32,813 nucleotides of DNA from JBGTLW01 sp041743835 (GCA_041743835.1 JBGTLW010000153.1:1-32813); one strand, 5' to 3'. Shown: positions 16,485-24,968, counted from the first letter of the stretch. Numbers and translations are program-made. The notes: generated by a model from the letters alone, not told the origin.

Positions 16485-17558
16485 ATGAGCCATCAGCAGG
16501 GAATGCACAGGGTCGCCGTGGTGGGCGTCGGCCGCATGGGTCGGCACCACGCCCGCACCGCCGCAGCGATGCCCAGCGTCACTCTGGTTGGCGTGGTGGA
16601 TGGGGATGCCGAGCGTGCCGCGACCGTCGCCGATGAATACGCGACCGCCGCGTTCTCCACCCCCGACGAATTGCTCGCGGCCCACGGCGACAATCTGGAC
16701 GCGGTGGTCATTGCCGTGCCGACCAAGTATCACGCCGCGGCCGCGACGCCGTTCCTGGAGCGTGGCCTCGCGTGCCTGATCGAAAAACCCCTCGCGCCAA
16801 GCGTCGCCGAGGCGAAGGCGCTGTCTGCATTGGCGCGAAAGAACGGTGCCACGCTGCAGGTCGGCCACACCGAGCGCTTCAACCCCGCTGTCCGTGCGGT
16901 TGCGGAGTTGGGCCTGATCGCGCGGTTCATGGAGGTGGATCGTGTCAGCCCGATGACCTTCCGTTCGCTGGACATCGGCGTGGTGATGGACATGATGATC
17001 CACGACCTGGACATCGTGCTCAGCTTCGCCCGCAGCCCGATCAAATCCGTCGAGGCCACGGGCATCGCGGTGCTTTCCAAGCACGAAGACATCGCCAACG
17101 CACGCATCGTCTTCGAGTCCGGCTGCGTCGCCAACATCACCGCGTCGCGCGTGGCGCTCAAGACCGCGCGTGTCATGCGGATGTTTAGTGAGTCGGCCTA
17201 CGTCAGCCTCAATTACGCGGACCGCAGCGGTGTGATTGTCAGCCGTTCGGACAATGCACAGGCTGTGCAGCGCATCCGGGCGCAGATCGAGGCCGGGGCG
17301 GACTTGTCCGACACCAATTATCACGATGTGATCCAGGTGCGTGAGCTGAGCATGGACCTGCCCGACGGGCAGAGCGACCCCCTGACCGCGCAGCTCAGCA
17401 GTTTTCTCAAAGCCGCCGCAAGCGGGCAGCAGCCGCAGGTCAGCGCCGAGGATGGTGTGCAGGCCATCGCGGCGGCTGAGCAGATCGTGGCTGCGATCAA
17501 TGCCCATCAGTGGGTGGGGCTCAGCGACCCGCTGTTCCCCCACGGTACCAAGGATTGA
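16485..17558 (+). CDS. Gfo/Idh/MocA-family NAD(P)-dependent dehydrogenase
   Basis: A 357-residue protein with the two-domain fold of this family. The N-terminal Rossmann domain has VAVVGVGRMGRHHARTAA (10-27) and the EKP motif at 100-102 (CLIEKPLAPSVAEAK). The C-terminal domain has VGHTERFNPAVRAV (126-139) and VVMDMMIHDLDIVLSF with His173. The GHxERFNP and MIHDLDI forms resemble the UDP-sugar dehydrogenases often encoded near lipid A genes in some Proteobacteria (GnnA-like UDP-GlcNAc 3-dehydrogenase), so a nucleotide-sugar substrate is a fair guess. No lpx or aminotransferase gene is nearby to support it. The final residues form a weakly conserved tail. Substrate assignment is inference; the family is firm. 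Confidence 0.9.
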   Translation: MSHQQGMHRVAVVGVGRMGRHHARTAAAMPSVTLVGVVDGDAERAATVADEYATAAFSTPDELLAAHGDNLDAVVIAVPTKYHAAAATPFLERGLACLIEKPLAPSVAEAKALSALARKNGATLQVGHTERFNPAVRAVAELGLIARFMEVDRVSPMTFRSLDIGVVMDMMIHDLDIVLSFARSPIKSVEATGIAVLSKHEDIANARIVFESGCVANITASRVALKTARVMRMFSESAYVSLNYADRSGVIVSRSDNAQAVQRIRAQIEAGADLSDTNYHDVIQVRELSMDLPDGQSDPLTAQLSSFLKAAASGQQPQVSAEDGVQAIAAAEQIVAAINAHQWVGLSDPLFPHGTKD

Positions 17559-17566
17559 TTGGGGTC

Positions 17567-17691
17567 GCCCGGCTCAGCGAATGAAAAACCCGCGAAACGC
17601 TGCCTGATTGCGAAGGTGGCCACAAGGGCGCTTCTGAGTAGTTGACAGTTCGCGGGTGTAGTGACTGTATCGGCGAATCGTGAGCCGGGCG
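17567..17691. repeat. nested inverted-repeat structure between the dehydrogenase and trpA
   Basis: An 11-bp perfect outer inverted repeat, CGCCCGGCTCA (17567-17577) and TGAGCCGGGCG (17681-17691), encloses a 9-bp perfect inner one, ACCCGCGAA (17589-17597) and TTCGCGGGT (17649-17657). The element is 125 bases long. It could be a folded RNA, a small non-autonomous mobile element, or the end structure of the upstream transcript. If the trpA promoter predicted at 17750-17778 is right, it is not part of the trpA mRNA. Confidence 0.55.
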
Positions 17692-17749
17692 CTCACATGC
17701 AGGGTAAGATTTCATGCGGTTGTCGGAGCGTTGTCACTGCGATGTGTGA

Positions 17750-17778
17750 TTGCCGGTTGCAGCTTGGGGGCGTATGCT
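17750..17778 (+). promoter_or_regulatory. trpA promoter, predicted leaderless
   Basis: TTGCCG at 17750-17755 and TATGCT at 17773-17778 are separated by 17 bases. TATGCT ends 6 bases before the trpA ATG at 17785. Confidence 0.55.
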
Positions 17779-17784
17779 TTGGGG

Positions 17785-18594
17785 ATGAACCGGATTGACC
17801 GCATCTTTTCGGACCTCCGAGCCGCCGGCCGTGGTGGCTTGATGCCGTTCATCACCGCGGGTGATCCGGATATCGCCACGTCCATCCGTTTGCTGCCTGA
17901 GCTTGAGTCGGCTGGTGCGTCGATCGTGGAGATGGGGATCCCGTTTTCAGACCCCATCGCGGACGGGCCGGTGATCCAGGCCTCGATGAACGAAGCGCTG
18001 GTCCGTGGCTTTAAGGTGACCGACCTGTTCGACGCGGTGCGTCGGGTCCGGGGCGAGGTTGGTTTGGGGCTGATCGCGATGGTGAGTTACTCGATCGTCC
18101 ACAGGATGGGGCTGGATGGCTTTGTTGGCCGGGCTGCGGACGCGGGGTTTGACGGGTTTATCTTTCCTGACCTGCCGGTCGAGGAGGCCGACGCCGCCCG
18201 TGCGGCGACAGCCGCGCACGGCACGATCCTGAGCATGTTGATCGCCCCGACCACCCCGATCGAGCGGGCGAAGCGGATCGCGTCGGCGAGCACGGGTTTT
18301 GTGTACGTGGTGGCCCGTGCGGGGATTACTGGCGAGCGTGACGAGCTTCCCGCCGAGCTCCACGACCGCCTTGAGCAGTTGCGTACCGCGACGGGTCTTC
18401 CCATCGTGGTGGGCTTTGGCATCTCCAAGCCCAGCCACGTCGCCAGCGTCTGCGAGGCAGCGGATGCGGCGATTGTGGGTTCCGCGTTGGTGAGGCGGAT
18501 CAGCGAGCAGCGGGACGCCGGGCCAGACGCGGTGGTCGCCGCTGCGGGCCGGTTTGTGCGTGAATTGATGTCCGGGCTGCCGGTGCGTGCCTGA
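17785..18594 (+). CDS. trpA: tryptophan synthase alpha subunit TrpA
   Basis: TrpA cleaves indole-3-glycerol phosphate and passes indole to TrpB. The 269-residue protein is of standard length. MPFITAGDPD (20-29) is followed by SIVEMGIPFSDPIADGPVIQ, which places the catalytic pair at Glu49 and Asp60, the same numbers as in Salmonella. Later motifs are DGFIFPDLPVEEA, LIAPTTPIERA, FVYVVARAGITGER (the flexible loop) and PIVVGFGISKPSHV (phosphate site). The open frame extends 105 bases upstream, but that part does not look like TrpA, and the promoter spacing supports 17785. trpB is not adjacent, so the genes of the complex are separated here; neighbours are a dehydrogenase and a TPR-like protein of unknown link. 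Confidence 0.96.
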   Translation: MNRIDRIFSDLRAAGRGGLMPFITAGDPDIATSIRLLPELESAGASIVEMGIPFSDPIADGPVIQASMNEALVRGFKVTDLFDAVRRVRGEVGLGLIAMVSYSIVHRMGLDGFVGRAADAGFDGFIFPDLPVEEADAARAATAAHGTILSMLIAPTTPIERAKRIASASTGFVYVVARAGITGERDELPAELHDRLEQLRTATGLPIVVGFGISKPSHVASVCEAADAAIVGSALVRRISEQRDAGPDAVVAAAGRFVRELMSGLPVRA

Positions 18595-18689
18595 GTGGTT
18601 GGCGGACAGCCCGTCGGATTTCCGATGATAACCCCGGCCCCGCGCTGAATAGCAGTGCCTTGGGCGTGATCTTTACAAACGAGGTAACC

Positions 18690-21125
18690 GTGTTTAGCCG
18701 CTCCCGATATTTCAGCCCGGTCCGTCTGTTCCCCGCTACGGCAATGTTGATGATGGCAGCCTGCCTCTGCGGCGGTATCTCATTCGCGCCCGCCTCGGCA
18801 CAAGCCCCCCCGGAACAATCGCCCCCGGAACAAGCCCCCCCGGAAGCGACCAACCAACCGGCCGCAGCCAACGACCCAGCTCTTGGGCTGGACACCACGC
18901 TGGATGCCATGTTCGCCAACCGCCTGATGCAGTTGTCGTTCCGCAGCCTCGCGGGGCAGAGCAAGCCGACCAAAGAGCAGTTGGACATCGCCACGCTGTT
19001 GATGGACATGAGCTTGGGGATTGTGGCGGATGATGCCGAGGCCTGGCTCAACCGTGTGGAGCTGGCTTCGTTGGCGGGGCACGACGCGGACTACGAGAAG
19101 GCGCTGCGGCAGTACATCCGCCTTATCCCCGAGGACGATGCCGCGCAACTTAAATTGATCATGCACCGCGTGGCCCGGCTCAACACGCTCGATGACCGCA
19201 TCGGGATGCTCGAGCGCGTGCTCAACGCGGAGTCGGCCTCGCGCCTCAGCAGCCCCCTGCGCTCGCGCTTGGCGACCTCGGCCGCGGTGTTTGCCCGCGA
19301 GCTGGGTGATGCGGATCGGCACCTTGCGCACCTGCGGACCGCAGTCAAGCTGGACCCCGCGAACCCCGCCGCCACCCGGTTGACATACCAATACGCACTA
19401 GGCATGAACGCCAATGCCGTGCAGCTTGGATCGCTGCTGGTCAGCGTGATCCGCTCGGCACCGCTGGACCACAACGCCCGCCTTGGCATGGCCTACGCCC
19501 TGTCGGAACAGGCCGCGTACACCTATGCCGCGCAGCAGTTCCAGGCCGCGAGCCAGCTCTCGTCCGGCCCGCTGTCGCTCGAGGAGTACCGCCAGTGGGC
19601 GCTGTGCCTCGCGGCCTCGGGTCAAGTCCGTGAGCTTGATGCCTTGCTTACGGAATTGCGGGGATACCTCGCGGCCATGGAAACGCCGCAGCCGATGCCA
19701 ATCGACCTCGAACTCATCCACCTTGCCTCCATCGATCGCGATGCGGCAGACGAGCAGGCCACCGCGATCGTGACGCGGATCAGCGAAACGTTGGGTGTGG
19801 ACACGCTTGAGGGTGAGCCGGCGATGGTGGCCCGCGCCCAACTTGCGACGATTTTGGCGGTTTACGGGAACAACACCGAGCGTGTGGAGCCGCTCCTCGC
19901 GGATGCCCCGGCCGATCACGCGTTCGCGCAGATCGCGCGGGGCTGGGCCGCGATCCACGCGGGCGAGGCCGAGAAGGCCAGGGCTCTGCTGGCGGTGCCT
20001 GCACAGACGGAGCCGCTCGCCCGGCTGGGGTTGGCGATGCTGCCCAGCGACCCGGACGCGGGGACCACCCGTGCGTTGCTCGAGTTGATGCACAGCGCCC
20101 CGACCCACATCGCGGGGCTGCTCGCTGCCCAGGAGCTTCGGCGGACAAGGCGTAGTGTGACGCCCACAGCCGCGGGCACCGCGTTGACCAACCTGATGGA
20201 CCGGTCGCCCAACGACCTGTGGCGGATCGAGCTTGACAAGCTGCGTTGGGTGGACGTGAGCCTGGACCTTCGGCCGCAGGTTCTCAAGTTCGGCGAGCCC
20301 ATCAATGCCCGGCTGACCCTGCGCAACCGGTCGCAACTGCCCTTGGCGATCGGGCCCGACGGTGTGATCCCCACCGAAGCGGTCTTCATCATCAATGCCA
20401 CGGTGTCGGGGCAACCCCTGCCGCCGGTGGGCCTGACCATCGCCGACGCGGCCCGCAGGCTCACGCTGGCGCCCGGTGAGTCCTTGACCTTCGGCACGCG
20501 GCTGGACCGGGGCCCGCTCTACCGGGTCATCGAGCAACAGATGTACTCGCGTCTGAGCTTCTCGACGCTGGTGATCGTGGACCCGCGGCAGTTACCCAGC
20601 GGATCACTCGTGGCTGGGGCCATGGGCGGCGCGGACCGGGCCAACGTCAATCAACTTTTCGGCCGCCCCGCGACGCCAGAAAATATCGACCGTTGGCTGA
20701 CGGATTTGGATGGTAGAAACACGGGCGACCGGGCGCGGGCGATTGCGCTGCTCGCGCAGGCGGGGTCTGCGCAACCCGGGGCGAGCGTTCAGGATGATGC
20801 CTTGGCTCTGATCGCTGAGCAGCTCAACGAACGCTTCCCGCGATGGACCCCGCGGGAGCAGGCGTGGGCGGTGCTGTTCATCCCGCCCAGCGATGGTATG
20901 GGCCGTCCCACACAGCCCATGCTGGACCTCGCCAAGGCCAGCGACGATCCCGCCGTGTATTGCTCCTTCCTCATCAGTCAGGTCTCGGACCCCGACAGCC
21001 CGGTGATCGTGGTTGGCCTGCGGCACGCCAATCGCCAGATCCGTGAGTTTGCCGCGGCGTACCAGCTCATGCTCCGGCAGCAAGCGCAGGGGCAGACGCC
21101 GCCCGATGAGCCTGCCCCCGAGTGA
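18690..21125 (+). CDS. large secreted TPR-like repeat protein
   Basis: The GTG at 18690 has GAGG 5 bases upstream and starts a signal peptide (about 30 residues, ending near APASAQAP); a TTG at 18660 is the in-frame alternative. The 811-residue protein then has a Pro/Glu/Gln linker in short repeats (PPEQSPPEQAPPE), and a long region of helical pairs resembling tetratricopeptide repeats from about residue 70 to 490, with Ala at helix contacts and phrases such as HLAHLRTAVKLDPANPAATR. A beta-rich segment (about 510-640, LDLRPQVLKFGEPINARLTL) and a second helical region follow. It is probably a periplasmic scaffold. I cannot assign a pathway. The neighbours are trpA and an AraC regulator. Confidence 0.72.
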   Translation: MFSRSRYFSPVRLFPATAMLMMAACLCGGISFAPASAQAPPEQSPPEQAPPEATNQPAAANDPALGLDTTLDAMFANRLMQLSFRSLAGQSKPTKEQLDIATLLMDMSLGIVADDAEAWLNRVELASLAGHDADYEKALRQYIRLIPEDDAAQLKLIMHRVARLNTLDDRIGMLERVLNAESASRLSSPLRSRLATSAAVFARELGDADRHLAHLRTAVKLDPANPAATRLTYQYALGMNANAVQLGSLLVSVIRSAPLDHNARLGMAYALSEQAAYTYAAQQFQAASQLSSGPLSLEEYRQWALCLAASGQVRELDALLTELRGYLAAMETPQPMPIDLELIHLASIDRDAADEQATAIVTRISETLGVDTLEGEPAMVARAQLATILAVYGNNTERVEPLLADAPADHAFAQIARGWAAIHAGEAEKARALLAVPAQTEPLARLGLAMLPSDPDAGTTRALLELMHSAPTHIAGLLAAQELRRTRRSVTPTAAGTALTNLMDRSPNDLWRIELDKLRWVDVSLDLRPQVLKFGEPINARLTLRNRSQLPLAIGPDGVIPTEAVFIINATVSGQPLPPVGLTIADAARRLTLAPGESLTFGTRLDRGPLYRVIEQQMYSRLSFSTLVIVDPRQLPSGSLVAGAMGGADRANVNQLFGRPATPENIDRWLTDLDGRNTGDRARAIALLAQAGSAQPGASVQDDALALIAEQLNERFPRWTPREQAWAVLFIPPSDGMGRPTQPMLDLAKASDDPAVYCSFLISQVSDPDSPVIVVGLRHANRQIREFAAAYQLMLRQQAQGQTPPDEPAPE

Positions 21126-21152
21126 GCGGCGGCAGTAGAAATGCTATTAACT

Positions 21153-21234
21153 GAGCCGTCGCGTCCCCGCGACGGGCGAGCATAGCTCGCGATTTGCCAC
21201 CATCGGCCGCCCCGCCTCGGGGACGAGGCGGCTC
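21153..21234. repeat. three-hairpin palindromic element (BIME-like)
   Basis: Three perfect or near-perfect hairpins lie in tandem: a 7-bp stem with loop TCCC at 21157-21174, a 6-bp stem with loop ATA at 21176-21190, and an 8-bp stem with loop GGGA at 21212-21231. The outer two are inverted copies of one another: GAGCCG-n3-CGTCCCCG at 21153-21169 pairs with CGGGGACG-n3-CGGCTC at 21218-21234. This symmetry is that of paired REP units in other bacteria. Whether it recurs in this genome cannot be seen from one window. Confidence 0.6.
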
Positions 21235-21282
21235 TGATAAAAGGCGTACCTGATTTTTTTGCCTCAGATTCCGTGGTTTTAC

Positions 21283-21311
21283 TTGACAGGCACGGTTTCA
21301 TACCTCAGATT
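21283..21311 (+). promoter_or_regulatory. promoter of the AraC-family gene, predicted leaderless
   Basis: A perfect TTGACA at 21283-21288 lies 17 bases before a poor -10 match, CAGATT at 21306-21311, which ends 6 bases before a GTG at 21318. The repeat CCTCAGATTC occurs at 21262-21271 and again at 21303-21312 over the -10, and may be a binding site for the regulator itself. Confidence 0.45.
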
Positions 21312-21317
21312 CGTATT

Positions 21318-22136
21318 GTGTCTAGGCTCAGCTTGCGATACCTGAAATCTGGAACGGCCGTGTATCGGCCGGGCGATCGCTTCGGGCCCCGTACCTTGCC
21401 CGACTACGAGTTAGTCTGGATCACCGCGGGCTCGGCCACATACCACCTCAAATCCAAGCCGATCGCGGCCCCCACGGGCTCCATCCTGCTCACATGCCCG
21501 GGGTTCCGCGAACGCTACGACTGGGACCCCAAGCGGGTGTCCCGCCACGCCTACTTTCACTTCGACGCGGATGCCTGGCCCGACGACTGGCCGGACGCGG
21601 GGGATTGGCCCCTGCTGCGCGTGACCGGGGAGGGGGATGTCACCTGTGCCCTGTTCTCACACGTGTTGGCCATAGACGGCCAGCGCCAAGACCCAACTCA
21701 ACCGCCCGGCCCCGAACTCACGCGGCAGGTCGAGGCGCTGCTCTCGGCCTTCATCCACGGGGCATCGGGCCGGGGTGACCCGGCTTCCAACGCCAGGTCA
21801 GGCGTACCCCAGGCGGTTCGCCGTGGCATGGACTGGGCGACGGCTCTGCTGCGAGCAACTCCCGACGCGAAGATCGACCTCGATGCCCTCGCCCAGGCTG
21901 CCGCGGTCACACCCAAGCACCTTTGTCGGCTGTTCAGCAACTCCGTGCAGCGATCGCCCATGCAGTGGGTGTTGGAGGTGCGGCTGGGCCATGCGCGGAC
22001 GCTGCTGCGACGCTCAAACCTCAGTGTGCAGGCGGTGGGCCATCGCTGCGGCTTCGGCAGCCCGTTCCACTTCTCGCGGGCCTACAAGCGCCACTTTGGC
22101 CACCCCCCCAAAGTCGATCGCACGCGAACGGACTGA
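21318..22136 (+). CDS. AraC-family transcriptional regulator
   Basis: From the GTG at 21318 the protein has 272 residues; the frame stays open to a GTG at 21273, but the promoter spacing favours the shorter form. Residues ~1-120 form a cupin-type sensor domain (GTAVYRPGDRFGPRTLPDYE, then VWITAGSATYHL). The C-terminal ~95 residues hold the two helix-turn-helix motifs of AraC/XylS proteins: KIDLDALAQAAAVTPKHLCR and SVQAVGHRCGFGSPFHFSRA, ending FKRHFGHPP-like (YKRHFGHPPK). Members with this sensor usually answer to sugars or their derivatives. No target gene is obvious next to it: upstream is the TPR-like protein, downstream tyrS. It may regulate at a distance. Confidence 0.88.
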   Translation: MSRLSLRYLKSGTAVYRPGDRFGPRTLPDYELVWITAGSATYHLKSKPIAAPTGSILLTCPGFRERYDWDPKRVSRHAYFHFDADAWPDDWPDAGDWPLLRVTGEGDVTCALFSHVLAIDGQRQDPTQPPGPELTRQVEALLSAFIHGASGRGDPASNARSGVPQAVRRGMDWATALLRATPDAKIDLDALAQAAAVTPKHLCRLFSNSVQRSPMQWVLEVRLGHARTLLRRSNLSVQAVGHRCGFGSPFHFSRAYKRHFGHPPKVDRTRTD

Positions 22137-22237
22137 CGCCGCCAGACCACGCAGACAGACTCAATACCCGGGTTTCGCCACGCCAGGTGACGCCAATCAC
22201 ACAGCCAGCCGGATAAGCATGGGCCCCTGTCCCCGGC

Positions 22238-22243
22238 TAAACT
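22238..22243 (+). promoter_or_regulatory. tyrS -10 element, predicted leaderless or near-leaderless
   Basis: TAAACT ends 7 bases before the tyrS ATG at 22251. There is no Shine-Dalgarno site and no good -35. Confidence 0.4.
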
Positions 22244-22250
22244 GCACGCG

Positions 22251-23519
22251 ATGGCGACGACCCTGCAAGACAACCTCTACGACATCCTCATGCCCCGCGG
22301 CCTCGTGGCCCAGGCTACCGACGAGGGCATCAGACGACGGCTGGAGATGCCCCTGACCGCCTACTGCGGATTTGATCCGACGGCTGATTCCCTGCATGTG
22401 GGCAGCCTCGTGCCGATCATGGGGCTGGCCTGGTTGCAACGGTGCGGGCACAAGCCCATCGTCGTGGTCGGGGGCGGGACAGCCCTCATCGGCGACCCCT
22501 CGGGCAAGACCGAGTCACGCCGGATGCTCACCCGCGCGCAGATCGACCACAACGCGCGGGCCATCGCCGACCAGATCGGCCGGATCGTCCGTTTTGGGGA
22601 TGGCCAGACCGATGCGTTGATGCTCAACAACGCCGACTGGCTTTGTGACATGCGGTGGGTCGAGGTGTTGCGTGACTTTGGCCCCTACTTTTCGGTGAAC
22701 CGGATGCTGACGATGGATTCGGTCCGCAATCGGATCGACGCGGCTCAGCGGGGCGATGGCGCGGGCCTGTCGTTTCTGGAGTTCAATTACATGGTGATGC
22801 AGGCGATTGATTTTGCACTGCTGCATCGGGACCACGGCTGCACGCTCCAGATGGGCGGGCAGGACCAGTGGGGCAACATCGTCATGGGCATCGAGTTGGG
22901 CCGCCGGGTCAGCGACGCGGACCTGGCGGGGCTTACCTTCCCGCTGGTCACCAAGTCGGATGGCGGCAAGTTCGGCAAAAGCGAGTCGGGCAACATCTGG
23001 CTCGACGCAAAGCGGACCAGCCCTTACGACTTTTACCAGTTCTGGCGCAACACGCCCGACGCCGACATCAAGCGGTTTCTTGGCTACTTCACCTTCCTGC
23101 CGCAGGCCGAGATCGACCGCCTGGCAGCCCTGGAAGGGCAGGCGATCAACGAGGCAAAGGATGTGCTTGCTTACGAGGTGACGAGGCTGGTCCACGGCGA
23201 GGGGGAGGCTGAGTCCTCGCGTGACTCGGCTAAGCGGGCGTTCAGCGTCGAAACCGATGTCACCGGCGACGCGATCCCGCACGCCAGCCTGACCGCTGCG
23301 GAGCTGGCGCAGGGCATCGGCCTGCCCACGCTGCTGGTTCGGGCGGGTCTGGCGGGGTCGAACGGTGAGGCCCGCCGGCTCGTACAGGGCGGAGGCGTGC
23401 GCGTCCACGACCAGCGTGTGGACGATATCCAGCGCGCCGTGGGCACCGACGATGTCCAGGACGGCTACCTGCTGCTGCGGGTGGGCAAGAAGAAGCTGTT
23501 CCGCTTTGATGTGGTATAA
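22251..23519 (+). CDS. tyrS: tyrosyl-tRNA synthetase
   Basis: TyrRS charges tRNA-Tyr. The 422-residue length is standard for the bacterial TyrS type. The class I signature HIGH appears as HVGS at 49-52 inside CGFDPTADSLHVGSL, and KMSKS as KFGKS at 240-244 inside KFGKSESGNIWL. Between them are FSVNRMLTMDSVRNRID, LEFNYMVMQAID and QMGGQDQWGNIVMGIEL, the tyrosine-binding and anticodon-side motifs. A C-terminal S4-type RNA-binding domain (about 355-415) reads ARRLVQGGGVRVHDQRVDD. All catalytic motifs are intact, so this should be the housekeeping enzyme. The DUF502 gene follows 51-60 bases downstream in the same direction. Confidence 0.97.
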   Translation: MATTLQDNLYDILMPRGLVAQATDEGIRRRLEMPLTAYCGFDPTADSLHVGSLVPIMGLAWLQRCGHKPIVVVGGGTALIGDPSGKTESRRMLTRAQIDHNARAIADQIGRIVRFGDGQTDALMLNNADWLCDMRWVEVLRDFGPYFSVNRMLTMDSVRNRIDAAQRGDGAGLSFLEFNYMVMQAIDFALLHRDHGCTLQMGGQDQWGNIVMGIELGRRVSDADLAGLTFPLVTKSDGGKFGKSESGNIWLDAKRTSPYDFYQFWRNTPDADIKRFLGYFTFLPQAEIDRLAALEGQAINEAKDVLAYEVTRLVHGEGEAESSRDSAKRAFSVETDVTGDAIPHASLTAAELAQGIGLPTLLVRAGLAGSNGEARRLVQGGGVRVHDQRVDDIQRAVGTDDVQDGYLLLRVGKKKLFRFDVV

Positions 23520-23579
23520 CGCTGCACGCAAGGGCGGGCCTGCCTTGACTAGCCAAGCGGTGGGAGCCGCTTGCAACGG

Positions 23580-24539
23580 ATGATGAGCACCATGGACGGT
23601 ACGCAACCCCACCCCAAAAAACATCGCTCGAACTTCAACCGCTTTTTTGTTCGCGGCCTAGGCATCGTGCTGCCCACGGTACTGACGATCTGGCTGGTGG
23701 TGCTTGCCTATGGCTTCGTGGACAGCCGGATCGCGACGCCGATCAATGCGGGTGTGCGCACGCTGGCGATCCACGTCTCGTCGTGGCCCAAAGCCAGCGA
23801 GCAGGACTACGCCGAGGCGTCGCGGAACCTGCCCCCCGCGCTGCAGACCCGCTGGGATGTCCTGGATGACGATCTGCGACGAGCCCGTGGCGACGCCTAC
23901 ACCCGTGCGGTGCAGGCAAACGAGATGCGCAACTGGCTGGCGCAGGACCCCGAGGGTGAACGGCTGGCGCGCCGGCTCGCGATGCGTCGGCTCTGGGGCT
24001 CGGTCAGCATCGGCAACTGGCAGGTGCTCGACCTGATCGGCCTGGTGGTCGCGATCGTCCTGATCTACATCGCGGGGCTGCTGCTGGGGTCGTTCATCGG
24101 CCGGCGGTTTTACCACCGCGGCGAAGAACTCATCAACCGCGTGCCGCTGGTGCGTCGGGTGTACCCGGCGATGAAGCAGATCACCGACTTCTTCTTCAAC
24201 GACAAAACCGATCGCGCCCAGTTCAGCAGGGTGGTGGCGGTGGAGTACCCGCGCAAGGGGCTGTGGTCGGTCGGGCTGGTGACGGGGACGACGATGCGGC
24301 TGATCCAGGAGCGTGCGGGGTCCGAGTGCCTGACTGTGTTTGTGCCCAGCTCGCCGACGCCGTTTACCGGGTACGTCATCACCGTGCCGATCCACGACAC
24401 CATCGACCTGCCGATCTCGATCGAGGACGCGCTCAAGTTTGCGGTCAGCGGTGGCGTTCTGGTGCCGCCAAACCAGCAGATCAAGGGGCACTCACGCTCG
24501 GGGGAAGACGCCGCGTTAATTGGGGAGAAGACCCCGTGA
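23580..24539 (+). CDS. DUF502 integral membrane protein
   Basis: From the ATG at 23580 the protein has 319 residues; a TTG at 23571 with GGAG 4 bases upstream is a credible alternative. The first membrane helix is GLGIVLPTVLTIWLVVLAYGFVD and the second is VLDLIGLVVAIVLIYIAGLL at about 150-170. The soluble C-terminal part has PLVRRVYPAMKQITDF, VVAVEYPRKGLWSVGLVTG, VFVPSSPTPFTGYV and IEDALKFAVSGGVLVP, which are the conserved DUF502 blocks. Between the two helices is a ~90-residue insert (about 60-145) not typical of the family. Function is unknown; members are widespread in bacteria and plants. It lies between tyrS and the hpf cluster. Confidence 0.87.
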   Translation: MMSTMDGTQPHPKKHRSNFNRFFVRGLGIVLPTVLTIWLVVLAYGFVDSRIATPINAGVRTLAIHVSSWPKASEQDYAEASRNLPPALQTRWDVLDDDLRRARGDAYTRAVQANEMRNWLAQDPEGERLARRLAMRRLWGSVSIGNWQVLDLIGLVVAIVLIYIAGLLLGSFIGRRFYHRGEELINRVPLVRRVYPAMKQITDFFFNDKTDRAQFSRVVAVEYPRKGLWSVGLVTGTTMRLIQERAGSECLTVFVPSSPTPFTGYVITVPIHDTIDLPISIEDALKFAVSGGVLVPPNQQIKGHSRSGEDAALIGEKTP

Positions 24540-24547
24540 CCATTGGC

Positions 24548-24553
24548 TAGAAT
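24548..24553 (+). promoter_or_regulatory. possible -10 element for hpf
   Basis: TAGAAT, the hexamer used at nadA and pdxA, lies 90 bases upstream of the hpf ATG. If used, hpf has a leader of about 84 bases and a normal Shine-Dalgarno site. Confidence 0.3.
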
Positions 24554-24643
24554 AGATTGAGTTCCATGCGGCCTGTGCGTGTGACGCGGCGGGCCCGATT
24601 TTCGTGATGTAGAAGAGTCTCACCCCACCCTTTGGGAGCCCCG

Positions 24644-24955
24644 ATGATTACCACCGTGACCGGCCGACACATCGAGATCACCGACTCGATCCGCACTTAC
24701 GCCACCGACAAAACCGCCAAGCTGACCCGCTATTTCGATCGTATCTCTCAGATCGAGGTAGTCGCGGGTAAAACCGACCAAATCCATTACGACGCGGAAT
24801 TGATCGTCCACGTCGAGGGCCACGACCATTTCGTGGCGCACGGCAAGGGGGAAGAGCTCTACGCCTGCATCGATGAGGCGGTGAACAAGATGGAGCGCCA
24901 GCTCACCGACCACAAGGAAAAGCTGCGTAACCGCAAGCACCCGGTCAAGCATTGA
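24644..24955 (+). CDS. hpf: short ribosome hibernation-promoting factor (HPF/RaiA family)
   Basis: HPF binds the 30S subunit near the mRNA channel and helps inactivate ribosomes in stationary phase. The 103-residue protein matches the short form. The N-terminal strand is MITTVTGRHIEITDSIRTYA, the helix TDKTAKLTRYFDRISQIEVV, then strands with DAELIVHVEGH and the second helix ELYACIDEAVNKMERQLTDH, ending in a basic tail KEKLRNRKHPVKH. It lacks the C-terminal dimerisation domain of long HPF. The ATG at 24644 has GGGAG 5 bases upstream. It is followed by ptsN and an HPr gene, the same partners as in the rpoN operon of Proteobacteria, though rpoN is not here. Confidence 0.93.
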   Translation: MITTVTGRHIEITDSIRTYATDKTAKLTRYFDRISQIEVVAGKTDQIHYDAELIVHVEGHDHFVAHGKGEELYACIDEAVNKMERQLTDHKEKLRNRKHPVKH

Positions 24956-24968
24956 TAGCCAACCCCCC

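Noticed and set aside
21254..21260. T7 tract downstream of the triple-hairpin element as an intrinsic terminator
   Set aside because: It lies about 20 bases past the last hairpin, too far for a standard intrinsic terminator, although the element may still help end transcription.
23529..23547. CAAGG/CCTTG hairpin after tyrS as a terminator
   Set aside because: Only 5 bp of stem, large loop and no T tract.
22515..23624. 369-codon minus-strand open frame over tyrS
   Set aside because: Shadow of tyrS, whose catalytic motifs are all intact.
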